This document shows positions 23,075 through 25,901 of a stretch of 25,901 nucleotides of DNA, piece by piece (position 1 is the stretch's first letter; every line of letters begins with the position of its first letter). The notes beneath the pieces are model-generated. The model worked only from the letters and a program-made list of their open reading frames with translations. It made no database searches and was not told where the DNA came from. Made by a program: the position numbers and the translations under genes. The stretch is from JALJPB01 sp963933115 (GTDB lineage: Bacteria > Pseudomonadota > Gammaproteobacteria > Enterobacterales > Alteromonadaceae): the NCBI GenBank assembly GCA_963933115.1, contig CAWVSL010000040.1, positions 1-25,901 of the forward strand, read 5' to 3'.

Positions 23075-23926
23075 TTGCTTAGCTACCGTCACGCTTTTCA
23101 TGCTGGAAATTTTGCTGATGTGTTAAAACATAGTGTCTTAACTCTCGTACTTGAATATATGAACAGAAAAGAAAAAGGTTTCCTCTATGTTGATAGTCAC
23201 TCTGGCGCGGGAATGTATCAGTTAACTGATGAATATGCACAAAAAACAGGTGAATATAGAGAGGGTATTGCTAAGCTGCTTAATAGTGATGCTCAAAACA
23301 ATGATACCCCAGAGCCTTTGATTGAATATATTGAGTTAATTAAACAACTTAATTTAGGAGCAGAGCTTAATTTATACCCAGGCTCTCCAGCTATAGCAAA
23401 AGCATTTACCCGTCGCCAGGACAGTAGCCATTTATTTGAATTACACCCCACTGATATTGAACATTTAAACGCATATTGTCAGCGTTGGAAAAAATGTTTT
23501 ATAAAAAAATCAGATGGGTACCAAGGTGTACTTGGTTTATTACCACCACCGAATAGACGTGGTGTTGTCTTGATTGACCCTCCATACGAGCTTAAAGAAG
23601 ATTATGTAAAAGCGGTTAAAACCATTATCAAAGGCTACCAGAAATTTAATTCGGGTACCTATATTCTTTGGTATCCCGTGGTTAAACGTCAATTAGTCAC
23701 TCAAATGCAAAATCAGTTTCAAACAAGTCATGTGAAAAATTTATTGCAGGTGGAATTTTGTTTAACTGAAGATACCGATGAATATGGTATGACCGGCACT
23801 GGCTTATTTATTATTAATCCTCCTTGGCAATTAGCTGAGCAATTGTCAGAAATACTACCTTATTTAAAAAATAAATTAGGTAATCAATCTTCTAGTTATT
23901 GTTTAAATAAATTGATCGCTGAATAA
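23075..23926 (+). CDS. rlmJ: 23S rRNA (adenine-2030-N6)-methyltransferase RlmJ
   Basis: RlmJ methylates A2030 of 23S rRNA using SAM. The 283-residue protein (E. coli has 280) starts LSYRHAFHAGNFADVLKH, matching E. coli. SAM-binding DSHSGAGMY is at 40-48 and the catalytic motif is VLIDPPYELK with D168-P-P-Y171. Near the C-terminus, FIINPPWQL (about 248-256) is also family-typical. The start is TTG at 23075 with AAGGA (23064-23068) 6 nt upstream. No ATG fits the conserved N-terminus. It follows ybiT by 117 nt that include a hairpin, so it may have its own promoter. Confidence 0.95.
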   Translation: MLSYRHAFHAGNFADVLKHSVLTLVLEYMNRKEKGFLYVDSHSGAGMYQLTDEYAQKTGEYREGIAKLLNSDAQNNDTPEPLIEYIELIKQLNLGAELNLYPGSPAIAKAFTRRQDSSHLFELHPTDIEHLNAYCQRWKKCFIKKSDGYQGVLGLLPPPNRRGVVLIDPPYELKEDYVKAVKTIIKGYQKFNSGTYILWYPVVKRQLVTQMQNQFQTSHVKNLLQVEFCLTEDTDEYGMTGTGLFIINPPWQLAEQLSEILPYLKNKLGNQSSSYCLNKLIAE

Positions 23927-24585
23927 TCAATCGATAAATAGCTGAGCAATGAGGTGTCAGTTATTACAAAGACTAAGGGAAAGAAGAGAACCTAACCCAT
24001 AATAGATTTAAGGTAGTCAAGACCACCAATAATTACCCTTAGTTAAATTTTTAGGGTCATCATCGCCATATCAGCTATTCTAATCAATAGTAATAATTTA
24101 TTGCTTGTGTTGCCGCTATATTTGAAGGAGATATTTACTTATCCTCACTGCTTTTTTAGAATATTTTCTTTACGGTGTATTTTAATGGTGTTTACTCTTC
24201 GGAGTGATGTGATTCTTTGAAGATCTATGCTATTGTCTCGATTACCAGCAGTACAAAAGCACTTAAGCCATTGATTAATAAAGATTTGCCCTCACCAAAA
24301 CAATCATAAAATTGACATAACTTTCATTACTAGTATAAATAAACTCTAGTAGTAAACTAAAATCCACTTGAATTATAAAAATTTTTGTTAATATATTCCT
24401 ATACTATTATGGCTTTCATCATGCTTTTAGGTTTAATTTAGAATGTTATCTAATAATTTCTTTTGGTTTATTGGCTGTTCTTAATTTAATTATAATTTTT
24501 TATTGGTTTGTGAAGTGAAGGTTACTCTTTTGCAAATAAACTAAATACTGCTAACAAAATATGACCACTTATTGAGGAGAAATTA
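23927..24585. other. Long non-coding stretch before the diguanylate cyclase gene
   Basis: No gene longer than a few codons is convincing here. It holds a long-range inverted repeat, ACTAAGGG (23972-23979) and CCCTTAGT (24037-24044), the latter followed by TAAATTTTT, a weak terminator candidate for rlmJ. It also holds a strong promoter candidate at 24312-24339. The about 240-nt AT-rich leader between that promoter and ATG 24586 matches no riboswitch I recognise. Confidence 0.5.
24312..24339 (+). promoter_or_regulatory. Sigma70-type promoter candidate for the GGDEF gene
   Basis: A consensus TTGACA (24312-24317), a 16-nt spacer and TATAAA (24334-24339) lie about 247 nt before the start codon. 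If used, the transcript has an unusually long leader. Confidence 0.55.
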
Positions 24586-25536
24586 ATGAAAAAACCTGAT
24601 ACTCCTAAAAATGAGCAAACACGACTTAGTGCTCTTCGCTCGCTAAATGTTTTAGACACCCCTACAGAAGAACGCTTTGAACGTTTAGCACGTCTTGCCA
24701 AACACATGTTTGACGTACCAATAGCACTCGTCAGTCTTGTCGATGAAAACCGCCAGTGGTTTAAATCACATATCGGTCTTGATATCAGCGAAACACCACG
24801 TGACATTTCATTTTGTGGCCATGCAATTCTTGATAATGATATTTTTATAATTCCTGACACAATAAAAGATGAACGTTTTTCAGATAATCCATTGGTGTTG
24901 AATAAACCATATATTCGCTTTTATGCCGGATGCCCGCTTCGTTATTTGGACGGAAGTATATTAGGCACATTGTGTATCATCGATACAAAACCAAGAAATC
25001 TTAACGCCGAAGATATTGATGCATTAAAAGACCTTACAGAATTAGCAGAACAAGAACTTATGGCTGTTAAGCTAGCAACTCAGGATGAGCTTACAAAACT
25101 TGCTAATAGAAGAGGCTTTATAAAACTTGCGCAACATGGTTTAGATATATGTGCCCGTCATAATATTTTTACCTCAATTGTTTTTTTTGATCTCAATAAA
25201 TTCAAATCGATTAATGATAGATTTGGACATGCTGAGGGTAATACGGTATTAATCGCTTTTGCCGATAACATGATAAATACTTTTAGAACTTCGGACGTTA
25301 TTGGTCGTTTAGGTGGTGACGAATTCGCGGTGCTATTAACTGATACATCACTCGAAGATGCAAAAAAAACCATTGAACGATTTCGGGTATCTATAGATCA
25401 TCGCAATAAAGGATCAAATCTAGATTATGAAATTTCATTTAGTGAAGGTATCGTGGAAATCGATCATGAAAAAAACATTTCTCTTGAATCATTATTGGAC
25501 CAAGCCGACTCTTTAATGTACGAAAAAAAACGTTAA
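24586..25536 (+). CDS. GAF-GGDEF diguanylate cyclase
   Basis: This 316-residue signalling enzyme makes cyclic di-GMP from two GTP. A GAF sensor domain (about 22-155) begins NVLDTPTEERF and includes VSLVDENRQWFKS, SFCGHAI and GTLCIID, the common GAF subtype seen in such cyclases. Its ligand cannot be told from sequence. The GGDEF domain follows the DELTKLANRRGF linker (about 157-168). The active-site GGDEF is intact at 243-247. An inhibitory I-site RxxD (R234-TS-D237) sits exactly five residues before it, so product inhibition is likely. No membrane segment is present, so it is cytoplasmic. A strong ribosome site, GAGGAGA (24574-24580), precedes the ATG. It stands alone and is convergent with the MATE gene. 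Confidence 0.95.
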   Translation: MKKPDTPKNEQTRLSALRSLNVLDTPTEERFERLARLAKHMFDVPIALVSLVDENRQWFKSHIGLDISETPRDISFCGHAILDNDIFIIPDTIKDERFSDNPLVLNKPYIRFYAGCPLRYLDGSILGTLCIIDTKPRNLNAEDIDALKDLTELAEQELMAVKLATQDELTKLANRRGFIKLAQHGLDICARHNIFTSIVFFDLNKFKSINDRFGHAEGNTVLIAFADNMINTFRTSDVIGRLGGDEFAVLLTDTSLEDAKKTIERFRVSIDHRNKGSNLDYEISFSEGIVEIDHEKNISLESLLDQADSLMYEKKR

Positions 25537-25623
25537 ATCAGAGTCACTAACTGCTGAAGTTACCCGTTATAGGACTCAACAAATAGGCCAATAAGACATC
25601 TCATTTTTTTATTTTTATTATTA

Positions 25624-25665
25624 TTATCTTTTAAAATTGTAAAGTGAAAATTTCTTAAAAGATAA
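25624..25665. repeat. 11-bp AT-rich inverted repeat between convergent genes
   Basis: TTATCTTTTAA (25624-25634) and TTAAAAGATAA (25655-25665) are exact reverse complements around a 20-nt loop. They lie between the GGDEF gene stop and the MATE gene stop. No T-run follows on either strand. AT-only arms make its stability doubtful. Confidence 0.4.
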
Positions 25666-25675
25666 GTATCACCGG

Positions 25676-25901
25676 TTAATTACTCTTTTTGTTATCTGTA
25701 GCGAATAAACCTTTGGACTGCCATTTTTTAGTGTTCCATCGATGCATATTGCTAATACCTCGAAAAACATCATCAATACTAGTTGCTAACCAAATACCCG
25801 CAAGCCCCCATGCTAAATTGAGACCTAAGAACCAGGCCAGTGGTATCCCAATAAACCACATACTAATAACACCGACAATCGAAGGATATCTTGCATCAAA
25901 A
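25676..25901 (-). CDS. MATE-family efflux transporter, C-terminal part (runs off the window)
   Basis: The minus-strand frame is open to the window edge and begins FDARYPSIVGVISMWF, so the Met at 25861 is internal and the gene continues to the right. The visible 75 residues hold the last membrane helices (FIGIPLAWFLGLNLAWGLAGIWLA) and a C-terminal DDVFRGI followed by an RW-containing basic tail. This is typical of the end of NorM/DinF-like MATE transporters, which export cationic drugs using sodium or proton gradients. The assignment rests only on the tail. Confidence 0.8.
   Translation of the reverse strand, partial: FDARYPSIVGVISMWFIGIPLAWFLGLNLAWGLAGIWLATSIDDVFRGISNMHRWNTKKWQSKGLFATDNKKSN

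Noticed and set aside
24340..24585. Cyclic di-GMP riboswitch in the GGDEF leader
   Set aside because: I looked for the conserved GEMM-type core and did not find it. The leader is AT-rich without clear conserved elements.

Overview
This AT-rich 25.9-kb window looks like ordinary chromosome from a marine gammaproteobacterium of the Alteromonadales, most likely Colwelliaceae (Colwellia or Thalassotalea). That placement is inferred from protein similarity recalled from memory and from the base composition. It was not computed. Nearly all genes belong to well-known families, and no phage, transposase, tRNA, rRNA or CRISPR array is visible.

Layout. Positions 1-1220 are a small decayed accessory patch. 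It holds a 3'-end scrap of an unidentified gene and a DUF4268-family remnant that lacks its N-terminus and carries an in-frame TAG where the family has Trp. From 1284 to 6290 come elyC (envelope biogenesis), a convergent Nif3/YbgI metal protein, the divergent yafS/gloB pair, and the lytic transglycosylase mltD. From 6328 to 9550, on the minus strand, lies a compact operon read moxR (AAA+ ATPase) -> CoxE-type VWA protein -> RDD membrane protein whose RDD halves are separated by a large extracytoplasmic-looking segment. cysK (9754-10725) is divergent from it and ends in a textbook terminator. Next are a DTW-domain tRNA-modification gene coupled to ggt (minus), a rhombosortase (plus), and two exported peptidase lipoproteins (S9 and DUF885, minus). 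From 19001 a plus-strand run of ygiQ, ybiT and rlmJ follows, then a GAF-GGDEF diguanylate cyclase with a long leader. The window ends inside a minus-strand MATE transporter.

Themes. Envelope and peptidoglycan maintenance (ElyC, MltD), glutathione and cysteine metabolism (GloB, CysK, Ggt), extracytoplasmic peptide breakdown (Ggt, S9, DUF885) and RNA or ribosome care (DTW, YbiT, RlmJ) are all represented. The genes are mostly short transcription units separated by hairpins, rather than one functional cluster.

Most worth a second look: the moxR-VWA-split-RDD operon; the 31-bp quasi-palindrome and the 12-nt tandem repeats between moxR and cysK; the nonsense-interrupted DUF4268 remnant and its flanking repeated words; several perfect intergenic inverted repeats without U-tracts; and the roughly 240-nt leader of the diguanylate cyclase gene. 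I found no convincing new multi-gene defence or biosynthetic system.
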